Position numbers and translations under genes: made by a program. A stretch of DNA of 64,000 bases from NCBI RefSeq assembly GCF_016901015.1, contig NZ_JAFEUP010000003.1:62001-126000 (forward strand), given 5' to 3'. This document shows positions 48,541 through 57,566 of the stretch, in pieces. Numbering within the stretch: position 1 is the first letter of the stretch; every line of letters begins with the position of its first letter. The stretch is from Zestomonas insulae (GTDB lineage: Bacteria > Pseudomonadota > Gammaproteobacteria > Pseudomonadales > Pseudomonadaceae). Under the pieces are notes generated by a model that worked only from the letters and a program-made list of their open reading frames with translations, was not told where the DNA came from and did no database searches.

Positions 48541-48934
48541 GGCTGTGCCCCGTGTGGTAGATGGCGTGCGGGTCTTTCAGCACCGGATCGACCGTGCGCC
48601 AGGCGCCGTTCTCGAAGACCCGGTAGAAGCAGCTTTCGCGGCCGGTGTGGCAGGCGATGCCGCCGAGCTGCTCGACGTGCAGGATCACCACGTCGGCATC
48701 GCAGTCCAGGCGCAGCTCGTGGAGCTTCTGCACATGGCCGGATTCCTCGCCCTTGCGCCACAGCTTGTTGCGCGAGCGCGACCAGTAGATGGCGCGGCCT
48801 TCGGCAGCGGTCAGGGCCAGCGCTTCGCGGTTCATCCAGGCCATCATCAGCACGCGGCCGCTCTGGTGGTCCTGGGCGATCGCCGGCACCAGGCCGTCGC
48901 TGTTCCAGTTGATTTCGTCGAGCCAGTCAGTCAT
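48533..48934 (-). CDS. hisI: Phosphoribosyl-AMP cyclohydrolase
   Basis: A 133-residue zinc/magnesium enzyme that opens the purine ring of PR-AMP, the third step of histidine synthesis. [21 protein letters not shown], the metal motif LDCDADV and the zinc Cys/His region [15 protein letters not shown] are present. The ATG at 48932-48934 starts [10 protein letters not shown]. First gene of hisI-hisE-tatABC-rsmE. Confidence 0.96.
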   Translation of the reverse strand: MTDWLDEINWNSDGLVPAIAQDHQSGRVLMMAWMNREALALTAAEGRAIYWSRSRNKLWRKGEESGHVQKLHELRLDCDADVVILHVEQLGGIACHTGRESCFYRVFENGAWRTVDPVLKDPHAIYHTGHSHE

Positions 48935-49010
48935 CGCCACATCCGCCCGTGCGGGCATTCGCTACCCAGGAATACAAGCCATACAGTTTGCCAGTCGCCA
49001 GGTGGGCTGG

Positions 49011-50615
49011 CTATCGGCGCAGGACCAGATACAACCCGGCGGCAGCCATCAGCCAGGCCGGCCAGGCGGCCAGCACGGTGAGCGGCGCGCTGCTGGCGAG
49101 CACTCCGGCACCACCCAGCAGCGCCGCGCCGGCCGCGCGCAGCAGCCAGCCGTCGCGCGCTTCCAGGCGCGGTGGTGGCGGGTCCTGCAGGTGCGGCTGC
49201 GACAGGCGTTCGAGCAGGTCGCGGGTCATGGTGGCGAGGTGCGGCACCTGTTCGACCTGGCTCTGCAGGTTGCCGAGCAGGTGGCGGGGGCTGACCCGCT
49301 CGCGCATCCAGCGTTCGAGGAACGGCGCGGCGGTGCTCCACAGGTCGAGGTCCGGGTACAGCTGGCGGCCGAGGCCTTCGATGTTCAGCAGGGTCTTCTG
49401 CAGCAGCACCAGCTGCGGCTGGATTTCCATGTTGAAACGCCGCGCGGTCTGGAACAGGCGCAGCAGCAGCTGGCCGAAGGAAATGTCCTTCAGCGGGCGT
49501 TCGAAGATCGGTTCGCAGACGGTGCGGATCGCCGCTTCGAAGTCGTTGACCCGGGTGCCGGCCGGTACCCAGCCGGAGTCGATGTGCAGCTGCGCGACCT
49601 TGCGGTAGTCGCGCTTGAAGAAGGCGATCAGGTTGCGCGCCAGGTAGTCCTGATCCTCGGGGGTCAGGCTGCCGACGATGCCGCAGTCGATGGCGATGTA
49701 CTGCGGACTCCACGGCGTGCGCGTGCTGACGAAGATATTGCCGGGGTGCATGTCGGCGTGGAAGAAGCTGTCGCGGAACACCTGGGTGAAGAAGATCTCC
49801 ACGCCGCGCTCGGCGAGCATCTTCATGTTGGTGCGCTGGTCGACCAGGGTGTCCAGGTCGGTCACCGGCACGCCGTAGATGCGCTCCATGACCAGCACCT
49901 TGGGTCGGCACAGGTCCCAGTGCACCTGCGGCACGTAGAGCAGCGGCGAGCCCTCGAAGTTGCGCTTGAGCTGGCTGGCGTTGGCCGCCTCGCGGAGCAG
50001 GTCGAGCTCGTCGTAGATGGTCTTCTCGTAGTCGCTGACCACTTCCACCGGGTGCAGGCGGCGCGCCTCGGCGGAGATGCGTTCGGCCAGCTTGGCGAGC
50101 AGGAACAGCCAGGCCAGGTCGGCGCGGATCACCGGCTTGAGGTTCGGGCGGATCACCTTGACCACCACTTCCTCGCCGCTGCGCAGCTGCGCGGCGTGCA
50201 CCTGGGCGACCGAGGCGGAGGCCAGCGGCTGGCTGTCGAAACGGGCGAACACGCTGGTCACCGACGCGCCGAGTTGCTCCTCGATCAGCGCCACCGAATG
50301 TTCCGGATCGAACGGCGGCACCTGGTCCTGGAGAAACGCCAGCTCGTCGGCGATGTCCGGCGGCAGCAGGTCGCGGCGGGTCGAGAGCAGCTGGCCGAAC
50401 TTGATGAAGATCGGCCCGAGGTCCTGCAGTGCCAGGCGCAGTGCGGCGCCGCGGCTCAGCTGCAGGCGCTTGCGCGGCAGCCAACGCCAGGGCAGCACGA
50501 AGCGCAGTGCGGCCAGCCACCAGGGCAGCGGCAGGGCGAACAGCAGGTCATCGAGGCGGTAGCGCACCACCACGTTCTGGATGGTCAGCAGACGGCGGGC
50601 AGCGAGCAGCTTCAT
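49011..50615 (-). CDS. ubiB: Ubiquinone biosynthesis atypical kinase/ATPase UbiB
   Basis: A 534-residue member of the ABC1/ADCK/UbiB family. The invariant [11 protein letters not shown] (KxGQ motif), [13 protein letters not shown] and VKVIRPN lysine strand are visible, with DMHPGNIF as the catalytic loop. Two membrane helices close the protein (about 490-530). It supports ubiquinone synthesis at the inner membrane. It overlaps ubiJ by 4 nt. Confidence 0.96.
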   Translation of the reverse strand: MKLLAARRLLTIQNVVVRYRLDDLLFALPLPWWLAALRFVLPWRWLPRKRLQLSRGAALRLALQDLGPIFIKFGQLLSTRRDLLPPDIADELAFLQDQVPPFDPEHSVALIEEQLGASVTSVFARFDSQPLASASVAQVHAAQLRSGEEVVVKVIRPNLKPVIRADLAWLFLLAKLAERISAEARRLHPVEVVSDYEKTIYDELDLLREAANASQLKRNFEGSPLLYVPQVHWDLCRPKVLVMERIYGVPVTDLDTLVDQRTNMKMLAERGVEIFFTQVFRDSFFHADMHPGNIFVSTRTPWSPQYIAIDCGIVGSLTPEDQDYLARNLIAFFKRDYRKVAQLHIDSGWVPAGTRVNDFEAAIRTVCEPIFERPLKDISFGQLLLRLFQTARRFNMEIQPQLVLLQKTLLNIEGLGRQLYPDLDLWSTAAPFLERWMRERVSPRHLLGNLQSQVEQVPHLATMTRDLLERLSQPHLQDPPPPRLEARDGWLLRAAGAALLGGAGVLASSAPLTVLAAWPAWLMAAAGLYLVLRR

Positions 50616-51235
50616 GCAGGGTCGTCGGTTCGAGTCTTGAGGGAGAGGCGTTCGACGCGCGCTTCGAGGCGGTCGAGGGCGAGCTTCAGGCGGTCCAGTT
50701 CGGCGAAGCGCGCTTCACCTTCCTGGCGACCGACCAGGCTGCGCGATTCCTCGCTGAGGTAGTCGGCCAGGCTCTGCTTGAGGCTGTCCAGGCCGTGTTC
50801 GGCCCAGCGCGCGCGCAGGCGCAGATGACCGGCGAGCAGCGGCGTGGCGACCGGCCCGAGCCAGCGGGCGAGTTCGTACTCCCAGTCCAGCTCGAGGCCC
50901 TGAAGGATGCCGGCGAGCTCCAGCAGCAACGCGCTGTCGCCGTCCAGTTCGACGTCGGGGCTGTGCAGCACGCCGGTCTTGTCGGCGCTCAGCGCCAGAC
51001 GCAGCAGGCTGCTGGCTGGCGCCTGCAGGCGGCAGTCGACTTCCCCTTCCCAGTGGGCAGCGAGGCGCAGGCCATCGGCGGAGGGCAGCAGGAACAGTTG
51101 CAGGCTTGGCGTGCGGCAGTCCACCGCGATGACCCGTCCGGCCAGCGGCGCCAGGCGCGGCAGCGCGGTGGCATCGAGGCGCAGGACGCGGTTGAGGCCG
51201 AATTCGACCCCGGCCAGCGCGGCGTGCAGCAGCAT
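50612..51235 (-). CDS. ubiJ: Ubiquinone biosynthesis accessory factor UbiJ
   Basis: A 207-residue protein with an SCP2 lipid-binding domain (about 15-110) and a C-terminal coiled coil ([24 protein letters not shown]). UbiJ organises the soluble Ubi complex. Its start overlaps the ubiE stop by one base and its stop overlaps the ubiB start by four. Identification relies on this order and the domain layout. Confidence 0.92.
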   Translation of the reverse strand: MLLHAALAGVEFGLNRVLRLDATALPRLAPLAGRVIAVDCRTPSLQLFLLPSADGLRLAAHWEGEVDCRLQAPASSLLRLALSADKTGVLHSPDVELDGDSALLLELAGILQGLELDWEYELARWLGPVATPLLAGHLRLRARWAEHGLDSLKQSLADYLSEESRSLVGRQEGEARFAELDRLKLALDRLEARVERLSLKTRTDDPA

Positions 51236-52005
51236 CAGGGCTTGATGCCGCGGTGCAGGGCGACCACGCCGCCGGTCATGTTGTGGTAGGTGACGCGGTC
51301 GAAGCCGGCCTCGACCATCATCGCCTTGAGGGTCTTCTGATCCGGGTGCATGCGGATCGACTCGGCGAGGTAGCGGTAGCTTTCCGAGTCGTTGGTGACC
51401 AGCTTGCCCATCAGCGGCAGCAGCGAGAACGAGTACACGTCGTAGGCCTTGGACAGCAGCGCGCTGGACGGCTTGGAGAACTCCAGGACCAGCAGCCGGC
51501 CACCCGGCTTGAGCACGCGCAGCATGGAGCGCAGCGCGTCTTCCTTGTGCGTCACGTTGCGCAGGCCGAAGGCGATGCTCACGCAGTCGAAGTGGTTGTC
51601 GGGGAACGGCAGCTTCTCGGCATCGGCCTGGACGAAGTTGACGTTGCCGGCCACGCCGCTGTCGAGCAGCTTGTCGCGACCGACCTTGAGCATCGAGGCG
51701 TTGATGTCGGCGAGCACCACTTCGCCGGTCGGGCCGACCAGGCGCGAGAACTGGCGGGTGAGGTCACCGGTGCCGCCGGCGATGTCGAGCACGCGATTGC
51801 CCGGGCGCACGCCGGACAGCTCGATGGTGAAGCGCTTCCACAAGCGGTGCACGCCACCGGACATCAGGTCGTTCATCAGGTCGTACTTGGCCGCCACGGA
51901 GTGGAAGACCTCGGCGACCTTCCCGGCCTTCTGGCTTTCCGGCACGCTCTGGTAGCCGAAATGGGTGCTGGGTTCGGCATCGCTGCCTTTGCGCGGATCG
52001 TTCAT
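51235..52005 (-). CDS. ubiE: Ubiquinone/menaquinone C-methyltransferase UbiE
   Basis: A 256-residue S-adenosylmethionine-dependent C-methyltransferase of quinone synthesis. Motifs: [24 protein letters not shown], the SAM loop [27 protein letters not shown] and the terminal [17 protein letters not shown]. First gene of ubiE-ubiJ-ubiB; divergent from the PHA-associated protein gene. Confidence 0.97.
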   Translation of the reverse strand: MNDPRKGSDAEPSTHFGYQSVPESQKAGKVAEVFHSVAAKYDLMNDLMSGGVHRLWKRFTIELSGVRPGNRVLDIAGGTGDLTRQFSRLVGPTGEVVLADINASMLKVGRDKLLDSGVAGNVNFVQADAEKLPFPDNHFDCVSIAFGLRNVTHKEDALRSMLRVLKPGGRLLVLEFSKPSSALLSKAYDVYSFSLLPLMGKLVTNDSESYRYLAESIRMHPDQKTLKAMMVEAGFDRVTYHNMTGGVVALHRGIKP

Positions 52006-52156
52006 GTCGCTGTCACCGGAAGGAAAGTGCCGGTCATTCTAAACCCAAATGGCCGCGACGCAGCGCAAGTCGTGCGCGCGCCGCGCGTGTCTCTGGTTCG
52101 CCGGCGGCCTGTTGCTATAGAGTCGCGCGACCTAGGTTGCAGAGAGGAGTCGCCCC

Positions 52157-52432
52157 ATGGCCCGTATTCATGTCGAACGTTCCCATTCCCTCGGCCGCAC
52201 TGCCGCGCGCGCCAAAGCCGAACAACTGGCCGAGCGCCTGGCCCGCGAGTACGACGTCAGCTACCGCTGGAATGGCGACACCCTGGAGTTCAAGCGCAGT
52301 GGCGCCGATGGCCGCATCGAGGTCAGCGACGACCGCGTCAGCGTCGAGCTGAAGCTGGGCCTGCTGCTGTCGGCCATGAGCGGGCCGATCAAGCGCGAGA
52401 TCGAAAAGACCCTCGACGAGAAGCTCGTCTGA
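52157..52432 (+). CDS. Polyhydroxyalkanoic-acid-system family protein (PHA_gran_rgn)
   Basis: A 91-residue protein whose N-terminus RIHVERSHSLGRTAARAKAEQLAERLA and C-terminus GPIKREIEKTLDEKLV mark the small family found beside pha genes. Its role is unproven. A GAGAGGAG Shine-Dalgarno lies upstream and a TATAGA box near 52117. It points toward phaI-phaF and may be transcribed with them. Confidence 0.87.
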   Translation: MARIHVERSHSLGRTAARAKAEQLAERLAREYDVSYRWNGDTLEFKRSGADGRIEVSDDRVSVELKLGLLLSAMSGPIKREIEKTLDEKLV

Positions 52433-52477
52433 GCCCGACTTTTCCTAGTATGTGGTTTCTAATTTTCTTCTTTACCT

Positions 52478-52492
52478 TGGCCCCAAGCCTGC
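52478..52492 (+). promoter_or_regulatory. Weak sigma54-like box upstream of phaI
   Basis: TGGCCC-CAAGC-CTGC has the GG-N10-GC spacing of sigma54 promoters but two consensus mismatches. It lies 46 nt before the phaI ATG. It may instead be a shared regulator site, because a similar sequence lies upstream of phaC1. Confidence 0.3.
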
Positions 52493-52537
52493 GGATTGGA
52501 GCGGGCGTTTCCCCTAACTGAACCAGTGAGGTGCGCC

Positions 52538-52960
52538 ATGTCGAAAGTAGCCGTGAAGAAGAAAATCGAAGCCGTCGCCAGCAAGTCCAACGTGCTGGGT
52601 GACATCAAGCACTACGGCCGTCAGATCTGGCTGGCCGGCCTGGGTGCCTACGCCAAGGCGGGCCAGGAAGGTGCCGACTATCTCAAGGAGCTGGTCAAGG
52701 CTGGCGAGTCGGTCGAGAAGCAAGGCAAGAAGCTCGTCACTGAACAAGTCGAGGCGGCCAACAGTCAGATCGATAGCGTGAAGAGCAATGTCTACAGCAA
52801 AGTCGAAGACCGCTTCGAGAAACTCGAAAAAGCTTTCGACGATCGCGTCGCCAGTGCACTCAATCGCGTTGGCATTCCGTCGCGACAGGATGTTGATGCG
52901 CTCTCTGCTAAGCTGGACGTGTTGAACGAGTTGCTCGCGCGTGTGGCTAAGACTCAATAA
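52538..52960 (+). CDS. phaI: PHA granule-associated phasin PhaI
   Basis: A 140-residue phasin that coats PHA granules. The phasin core IKHYGRQIWLAGLGAYAKAGQEG is followed by a long amphipathic helix and a C-terminal leucine-zipper-like stretch (VDALSAKLDVLNELLARV). It is homologous to the N-terminal half of PhaF. The ATG at 52538 has TGAGG upstream. phaF starts 10 nt downstream. Confidence 0.95.
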   Translation: MSKVAVKKKIEAVASKSNVLGDIKHYGRQIWLAGLGAYAKAGQEGADYLKELVKAGESVEKQGKKLVTEQVEAANSQIDSVKSNVYSKVEDRFEKLEKAFDDRVASALNRVGIPSRQDVDALSAKLDVLNELLARVAKTQ

Positions 52961-52970
52961 GGAGAGCGGG

Positions 52971-53906
52971 ATGGTCGCTAAAAAGAAAACCGATAAACAA
53001 GGCAGCTCCTGGATCGGCGAGATCGAGAAGTACTCGCGCCAGATCTGGTTGGCTGGGTTGGGTGCCTACTCGAAGGTCAGCAAGGACGGAACCAAGCTGT
53101 TCGATACCCTGGTAGCCGACGGCCAGAAGGCCGAGAAGCTGGCCAAGACCGAAGTCGACAAACAAGTCGGTGCGGTGAAGACCAAGGCCAAGGCAGCCAC
53201 CAACAAGGTGGGCGAAGTCAAAGGTCTGGCTCTGGGCAAATGGGGTGAGCTGGAAGAGGCTTTCGACAAGCGTCTGAACAGCGCCATCTCGCGCCTCGGC
53301 GTGCCAAGCCGCAACGAAGTGAAAGACCTGCATGGCAAGGTGGAAGCCCTGACCAAGCAGATCGAAAAACTCACCGGCGTCTCCGCCAAATCGGTGAAAC
53401 CGGCCGCCAAGCCAGCGGTGAAAGCGGCGGCCAAACCGGTCGCCAAGGCAGCGGCAAAACCTGCCGCGAAACCGGCTGCCAAGCCTGCGGCGAAAACCGC
53501 AGCGGCGAAGCCGGCCGCCAAAGCCGCCGCCAAACCGGCTGCGAAACCGGCGGCCAAGCCTGCGGCGAAACCGGCCGCGAAAACCGCTGCTGCCAAACCC
53601 GCCGTCAAGGCAGCGCCGAAGCCAGCTGCCAAGCCCGCCGCGAAAGCGGCTGCGAAACCTGCGGCCAAACCGGCTGCGGCGAAGCCGGCCGCAGCGGCGA
53701 AACCCGCTGCCAAGCCCGCCGCGAAGCCAGCTGCCAAACCGGCCGCCAAGGCACCGGCGAAGCCGAAAGCCGCAGCCAAACCGGCGGCCAAACCGGCTGC
53801 GCCGGCCCCGGTAGCGGCGCCGAGCGCTGCTGCAGCACCGGCTCCGGCACCCAGCGCGACGCCCGCACCGAGCGCCGCACCGAGTACGCCAGCCAACCCG
53901 TCCTGA
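52971..53906 (+). CDS. phaF: PHA granule-associated phasin with histone-like tail PhaF
   Basis: A 311-residue two-domain protein. Residues about 1-135 form the phasin domain (KYSRQIWLAGLGAYSKVSKDG); residues about 140-285 are a low-complexity tract of KPAA/AKPA repeats like histone H1 tails, which binds DNA and helps share granules between daughter cells. The end is Ala/Pro-rich. AAGGAG precedes the ATG at 52971. The repeats make the tract length variable between strains. Confidence 0.95.
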   Translation: MVAKKKTDKQGSSWIGEIEKYSRQIWLAGLGAYSKVSKDGTKLFDTLVADGQKAEKLAKTEVDKQVGAVKTKAKAATNKVGEVKGLALGKWGELEEAFDKRLNSAISRLGVPSRNEVKDLHGKVEALTKQIEKLTGVSAKSVKPAAKPAVKAAAKPVAKAAAKPAAKPAAKPAAKTAAAKPAAKAAAKPAAKPAAKPAAKPAAKTAAAKPAVKAAPKPAAKPAAKAAAKPAAKPAAAKPAAAAKPAAKPAAKPAAKPAAKAPAKPKAAAKPAAKPAAPAPVAAPSAAAAPAPAPSATPAPSAAPSTPANPS

Positions 53907-53919
53907 TCCTCAGGACACA

Positions 53920-53950
53920 GAAAACGCCCGGCCTAGTGCCGGGCGTTTTC
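53920..53950. terminator. Bidirectional rho-independent terminator (phaF / phaD)
   Basis: 13-bp perfect stem GAAAACGCCCGGC / GCCGGGCGTTTTC with a 5-nt loop, between the convergent phaF and phaD. Confidence 0.92.
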
Positions 53951-53970
53951 GTTTGCGGGTCAGCGCGGGC

Positions 53971-54585
53971 TCAGTTGTCCAGGTAGCGCAGGGCGAGGCG
54001 TTCGGTGACTTGCCGGGTGCCGTCGGTGAGGTGCGGGGCGACCAGCATCATCACCTGGAACACCACCACGCGGCTGTCCGCTTCGTTGCCGAGGATGTGC
54101 TGGTAGTCGAGGGAGAACAGCAGGGTCAGGGTGATCTGCTCGACCAGCAGGCCGAGCGCCTGAGTGTCGCTCACCAGTTGCTGCTCGGCCTTCAGACGCG
54201 CCAGCAGCGCCGCCAGGGTGCGCTTCAGCGCGTTGAGCCAGAGGCGCACGCCGTGGGCCAGTTTCGGCAGGCGGCCGGCGAGGTTGGAGAGGTCCTGGAA
54301 CAGGAAGCGGTACTGCGCCAGGCGCTCGACGATCAGGTGCAGGAACAGCCAGTAATCTTCGGCACCGAGGCGTGCGTCGAGTGGCGGGTCGAGCAGCGGC
54401 GCGACGTCCTGCTGGAAGCGCTCGAACAGCGCCATGACCAGCGGCTCCTTGCCGTGGAAGTGGTAGTACAGGTTGCCCGGGCTGATCTCCAGTTCGTTGG
54501 AGATTTCCAGGGTCGAGACGTTGGGTTCGCCGCGCTGATTGAACAGCTGCAGGGCCGTGTCGAGGATGCGGTCGCGGGTCTTCAT
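53971..54585 (-). CDS. phaD: TetR family regulator PhaD
   Basis: A 204-residue TetR-type regulator: helix-turn-helix STLEISNELEISPGNLYYHFHGKEPLV at about residues 24-50 and an all-helical ligand domain. In P. putida PhaD activates the phaC1 and phaI promoters; this role is known from the family. Last gene of phaC1-phaZ-phaC2-phaD. The ATG is at 54583-54585. Confidence 0.93.
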   Translation of the reverse strand: MKTRDRILDTALQLFNQRGEPNVSTLEISNELEISPGNLYYHFHGKEPLVMALFERFQQDVAPLLDPPLDARLGAEDYWLFLHLIVERLAQYRFLFQDLSNLAGRLPKLAHGVRLWLNALKRTLAALLARLKAEQQLVSDTQALGLLVEQITLTLLFSLDYQHILGNEADSRVVVFQVMMLVAPHLTDGTRQVTERLALRYLDN

Positions 54586-54672
54586 TCCAGGGTCTGTTCA
54601 GGCTGCAGGGAGACCGCCCCGGCGACGCGCGCGAGCTCGCATCGACGGGGCAGTGGAGTATGACGCGAAGGC

Positions 54673-56358
54673 TTAGCGGACGTGCACATAGGTGCCGGGG
54701 GCCGCTTCCATCGCCGGGTAGCGCGCGTTGCCGATCGCCAGCTGGGTCTCGCGCTGCTCGCCGGAGCGTGCCTGGATCCAGCTCAGCCACTCCGGCCACC
54801 AGCTGCCGCTTTGCTGCTTGGCGTCGTAGTACCAGGCACGCGGATCGGAGCTCAGCTTGCCGTTCTCGAAGAAGTTGGCTTTTGGGTTGCCCGGCGGGTT
54901 GAGGATGCTCTGGATGTGCCCGCTGTTGGACAGCACGAAGCGCCGTTCGCCCCCGATCAGCAGGGTCGAGCGATACACCGTGTCCCACGGCGTGATGTGG
55001 TCGTTGATCCCGGCGATGTGGAAGCTGTCGACGCTGACCTTCTGCAGGTCGATCGGCGTGCCGCAGACTTCCAGGCCGCCGGCATGCTTCAGCGGGTTGT
55101 GCTTGAAGATGTCCAGCAGGTCGCCGTGCAGCGCGGCCGGCAGGCGGGTGTTGTCGTTGTTCCAGTAGAGGATGTCGAACGCCGGCGGCTGCTTGCCGAG
55201 CAGGTAGTTGTTGATCCAGTAGTTCCAGATCAGGTCGTTGGGGCGCATCCAGGCGAACACCCGCGACATGTCGCGGCCGTCCAGCACGCCGGCCTGATAG
55301 GAGCGCCGCTTGGCGCTCTCCAGGGTCTGTTCGTCGACGAACAGCATCGCCGGACTGTTGTCGATCTGGCTGTCGAGCAGGCTCACCGCATAGCTGGCGC
55401 TGGCCACCTTGCGCAATTGCCGCTTGGCCTGCAGGTGGCCTTGCAGCGCGGCGATGGTCAGCCCGCCGGCGCAGGCGCCCATCAGGCTGACGTCCTTGCT
55501 GCCGGTGATCGTGCGGCACACGTCCACCGCTTCCTCGAGCGCCTGCACGTAGCTCGACAGGCCCCATTCGCGGTGCCGCGCGTCCGGGTTGCGCCAGCTG
55601 ACCATGAACACCTGCAGGCCGTTTTTGAGCGCGTACTGGACGAAGCTCTTCTCCGGGCTGAGGTCGAAGATGTAGAACTTGTTGATCTGCGGCGGGACGA
55701 TCAGCAGCGGCTTGGCGTACTGCTTTTCGCTCAGTGGCTTGTACTGGATCAGCTCGAGCATCTCGTTGCGGAACACCACCGAGCCGGCGGTGGTGGCGAG
55801 GTTCTTGCCGACCTCGAAGGCCTGCTTGTTCACCTGGCTGGGCAGCCCGTGGTTGTGCAGCAGGTCGTCGTACAGATGGCGCATGCCACGGAACACGCTG
55901 GTGCCGCCACTGTTGAACAGTTCCTTGATCGCCAGCGGATTGAGCAGGCTGTTGGACGGCGACAGCGCGTCGTTGAGCAGCGAGGCAATGAACAGCGCGC
56001 GGGCGCGGTCGTCGGCGCTCAGGTTGCTCTCGTCGATCCACAGGGTGATCTGCTTTTGCCACGCCAGGTAGGCCTGCAGGCCGCGTCGGTAAAAGGGGTT
56101 GAGGGTCCAGGCCGGATCGGCAAAGCGCGCGTCGGCGGGGTTGGTCTTGTACGGCGTGTCGCCGATCAGCACGCGGCCCAGCTGGCTGCCCAGGGCGAGC
56201 AGGTGCCGGGCGTTGTGCATGGGGTGCTTGAGGCTCTGCAGGGTCAAGCCCCGCAAGGTGGACAGTAGATCGCGTCCGCGCAGGCCGACCACGGCGTTCT
56301 GGGCATTCATGAAGTTGGCGGGGGCCGGCAGGCTATTTGCCGCTGGTTGATTGCGCAT
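54673..56358 (-). CDS. phaC2: Class II poly(3-hydroxyalkanoate) synthase 2
   Basis: A 561-residue medium-chain-length PHA synthase that polymerises (R)-3-hydroxyacyl-CoA. The lipase-like box GACAGG has the nucleophile Cys296; the Asp lies in the INDHITPW segment and the His in SGHIQSILNPPG. It is paralogous to PhaC1 along its whole length, including the C-terminal PGTYVH. The ATG at 56356-56358 (MRNQPAANSLP) gives a length close to PhaC1. Confidence 0.96.
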   Translation of the reverse strand: MRNQPAANSLPAPANFMNAQNAVVGLRGRDLLSTLRGLTLQSLKHPMHNARHLLALGSQLGRVLIGDTPYKTNPADARFADPAWTLNPFYRRGLQAYLAWQKQITLWIDESNLSADDRARALFIASLLNDALSPSNSLLNPLAIKELFNSGGTSVFRGMRHLYDDLLHNHGLPSQVNKQAFEVGKNLATTAGSVVFRNEMLELIQYKPLSEKQYAKPLLIVPPQINKFYIFDLSPEKSFVQYALKNGLQVFMVSWRNPDARHREWGLSSYVQALEEAVDVCRTITGSKDVSLMGACAGGLTIAALQGHLQAKRQLRKVASASYAVSLLDSQIDNSPAMLFVDEQTLESAKRRSYQAGVLDGRDMSRVFAWMRPNDLIWNYWINNYLLGKQPPAFDILYWNNDNTRLPAALHGDLLDIFKHNPLKHAGGLEVCGTPIDLQKVSVDSFHIAGINDHITPWDTVYRSTLLIGGERRFVLSNSGHIQSILNPPGNPKANFFENGKLSSDPRAWYYDAKQQSGSWWPEWLSWIQARSGEQRETQLAIGNARYPAMEAAPGTYVHVR

Positions 56359-56482
56359 GGGGCAGCACTCCGTCGTCAAGGCAGATAGGGACCTACGTCT
56401 TGGCAAAGCAGCAAGGCTTGTACCAATGCGCGCTGGACATGCATGCCAGACTGCCGCGCGAAGATTTCACCGGTATTGCTCG

Positions 56483-56531
56483 CGGCGCCCGCCGGGGCAG
56501 GGCGCCGTTGGCCGCACCGTCGAGGTGCGGC
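56483..56531. repeat. Two adjacent hairpins between phaZ and phaC2
   Basis: CGGCGCCC / GGGCGCCG (56483-56507, 8-bp arms) and GCCGCACC / GGTGCGGC (56511-56531, 8-bp arms, 5-nt loop), starting 10 nt past the phaZ stop. No T run follows, so they may slow RNA polymerase or protect the upstream message more than they terminate. Confidence 0.55.
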
Positions 56532-56541
56532 AGAAAACTCG

Positions 56542-57405
56542 TCAGTGGCTACTGCGTACGCTCAGCGCCGGCTTCGGGTGCATCACCGCGCGTTGGCGTT
56601 CCTCCTGGAGGAATTTCATGATGATCGGCGCCACCGCTTCGGCGCGGGTGATCAGGAACAGGTGGCCGTCGTCGATGACGTGCAGTTCGGCATTGGGAAT
56701 GCGCCAGGCGAGCATGCGCATGTTGATCAGCGGGATGATCGGATCATCGTCGCCGGCCAGCACCAGGGTCGGTTGGCGGATCTTGTGCAGCCAGTGGATG
56801 CTGGTCCAGCCGAGGCCGGCGAACAGCTGCCAGTAGTAGCCCATCTTGCCGCCGGAGCGCACCTTGCTGGCATGTGCCAGGGCCAGCGTGGCGTCGCGGC
56901 GGAACGCGCCGCCGTAGATGTCGGGGGCGATGTGCACGCCGTAGGACGGCTGGATGTAGCGCCGCGGACTGGCCATGCGCCAAAGCACCTTGGGCTTGCC
57001 CGGGACCATCACCGCGCCGGCGGAGGTGGCGGCGAGCACCAGCTTCTTGCAGCGCTCCGGGTAGTCGTGGGCGAACTGCTGGGCCAGCGCGCCGCCCCAG
57101 GACACGCCGATCACGTTGACCTGGCCGAAGTCCAGGTAGTCGAGCATGCGTGCGGCCAGCTTGGCCAGGCCGGGGAAACGGTACGGCTTGCTCGGCGTCG
57201 ACGAACCGCCGACCCCGGGCACGTCGAAGGCAATCACCTCGAGGTCGGGGTCGAGCGCCTGGACGAACGGAAACACCAGCTCCAGGTTGGCGCCGATGCC
57301 GTTGAAGATCAGCAGCGGCGTGAGGTGCGGCTTGCCCGGACGCACTGCGGTGCGAATCGTCTGGCCGTCGAGCTCGATGGTCCGGAAGAGGAAGGGTTGC
57401 GACAT
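56542..57405 (-). CDS. phaZ: Intracellular medium-chain PHA depolymerase
   Basis: A 287-residue alpha/beta-hydrolase that frees hydroxyacids from stored PHA. GVSWGGAL holds the nucleophile Ser102; DDDPIIPL and DDGHLFLI hold the Asp and His. The start at 57403-57405 (MSQPFLFRTIELDG) matches the 283-residue P. putida-type protein. However, an in-frame ATG at 57568-57570 overlaps the phaC1 stop (ATGA) and would add 55 residues rich in Ala, Thr and Lys, without any stop between. Which start is used cannot be told from sequence alone. Confidence 0.95.
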   Translation of the reverse strand: MSQPFLFRTIELDGQTIRTAVRPGKPHLTPLLIFNGIGANLELVFPFVQALDPDLEVIAFDVPGVGGSSTPSKPYRFPGLAKLAARMLDYLDFGQVNVIGVSWGGALAQQFAHDYPERCKKLVLAATSAGAVMVPGKPKVLWRMASPRRYIQPSYGVHIAPDIYGGAFRRDATLALAHASKVRSGGKMGYYWQLFAGLGWTSIHWLHKIRQPTLVLAGDDDPIIPLINMRMLAWRIPNAELHVIDDGHLFLITRAEAVAPIIMKFLQEERQRAVMHPKPALSVRSSH

Positions 57406-57566
57406 GCTGGAAGCCCCTTGCAGCGACGCGGTCGCCTCGGCAGCGCGACTCACGCCGGTCCTGTGTGCCGACCGCTTCGGCTTCTTGGCGTCCGCTGCGG
57501 TCTTGGTGTCGGCAACCTCGCCTGGATAAGTGGCGCTGTCCGGCGCCACTGTGGGGGTCTCAGTTT

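Noticed and set aside
53066..53896. Long Gly/Ala-rich open frame antisense to phaF
   Set aside because: It is the mirror of the KPAA repeat tract of phaF; its composition is an artefact of the repeat and of high GC.
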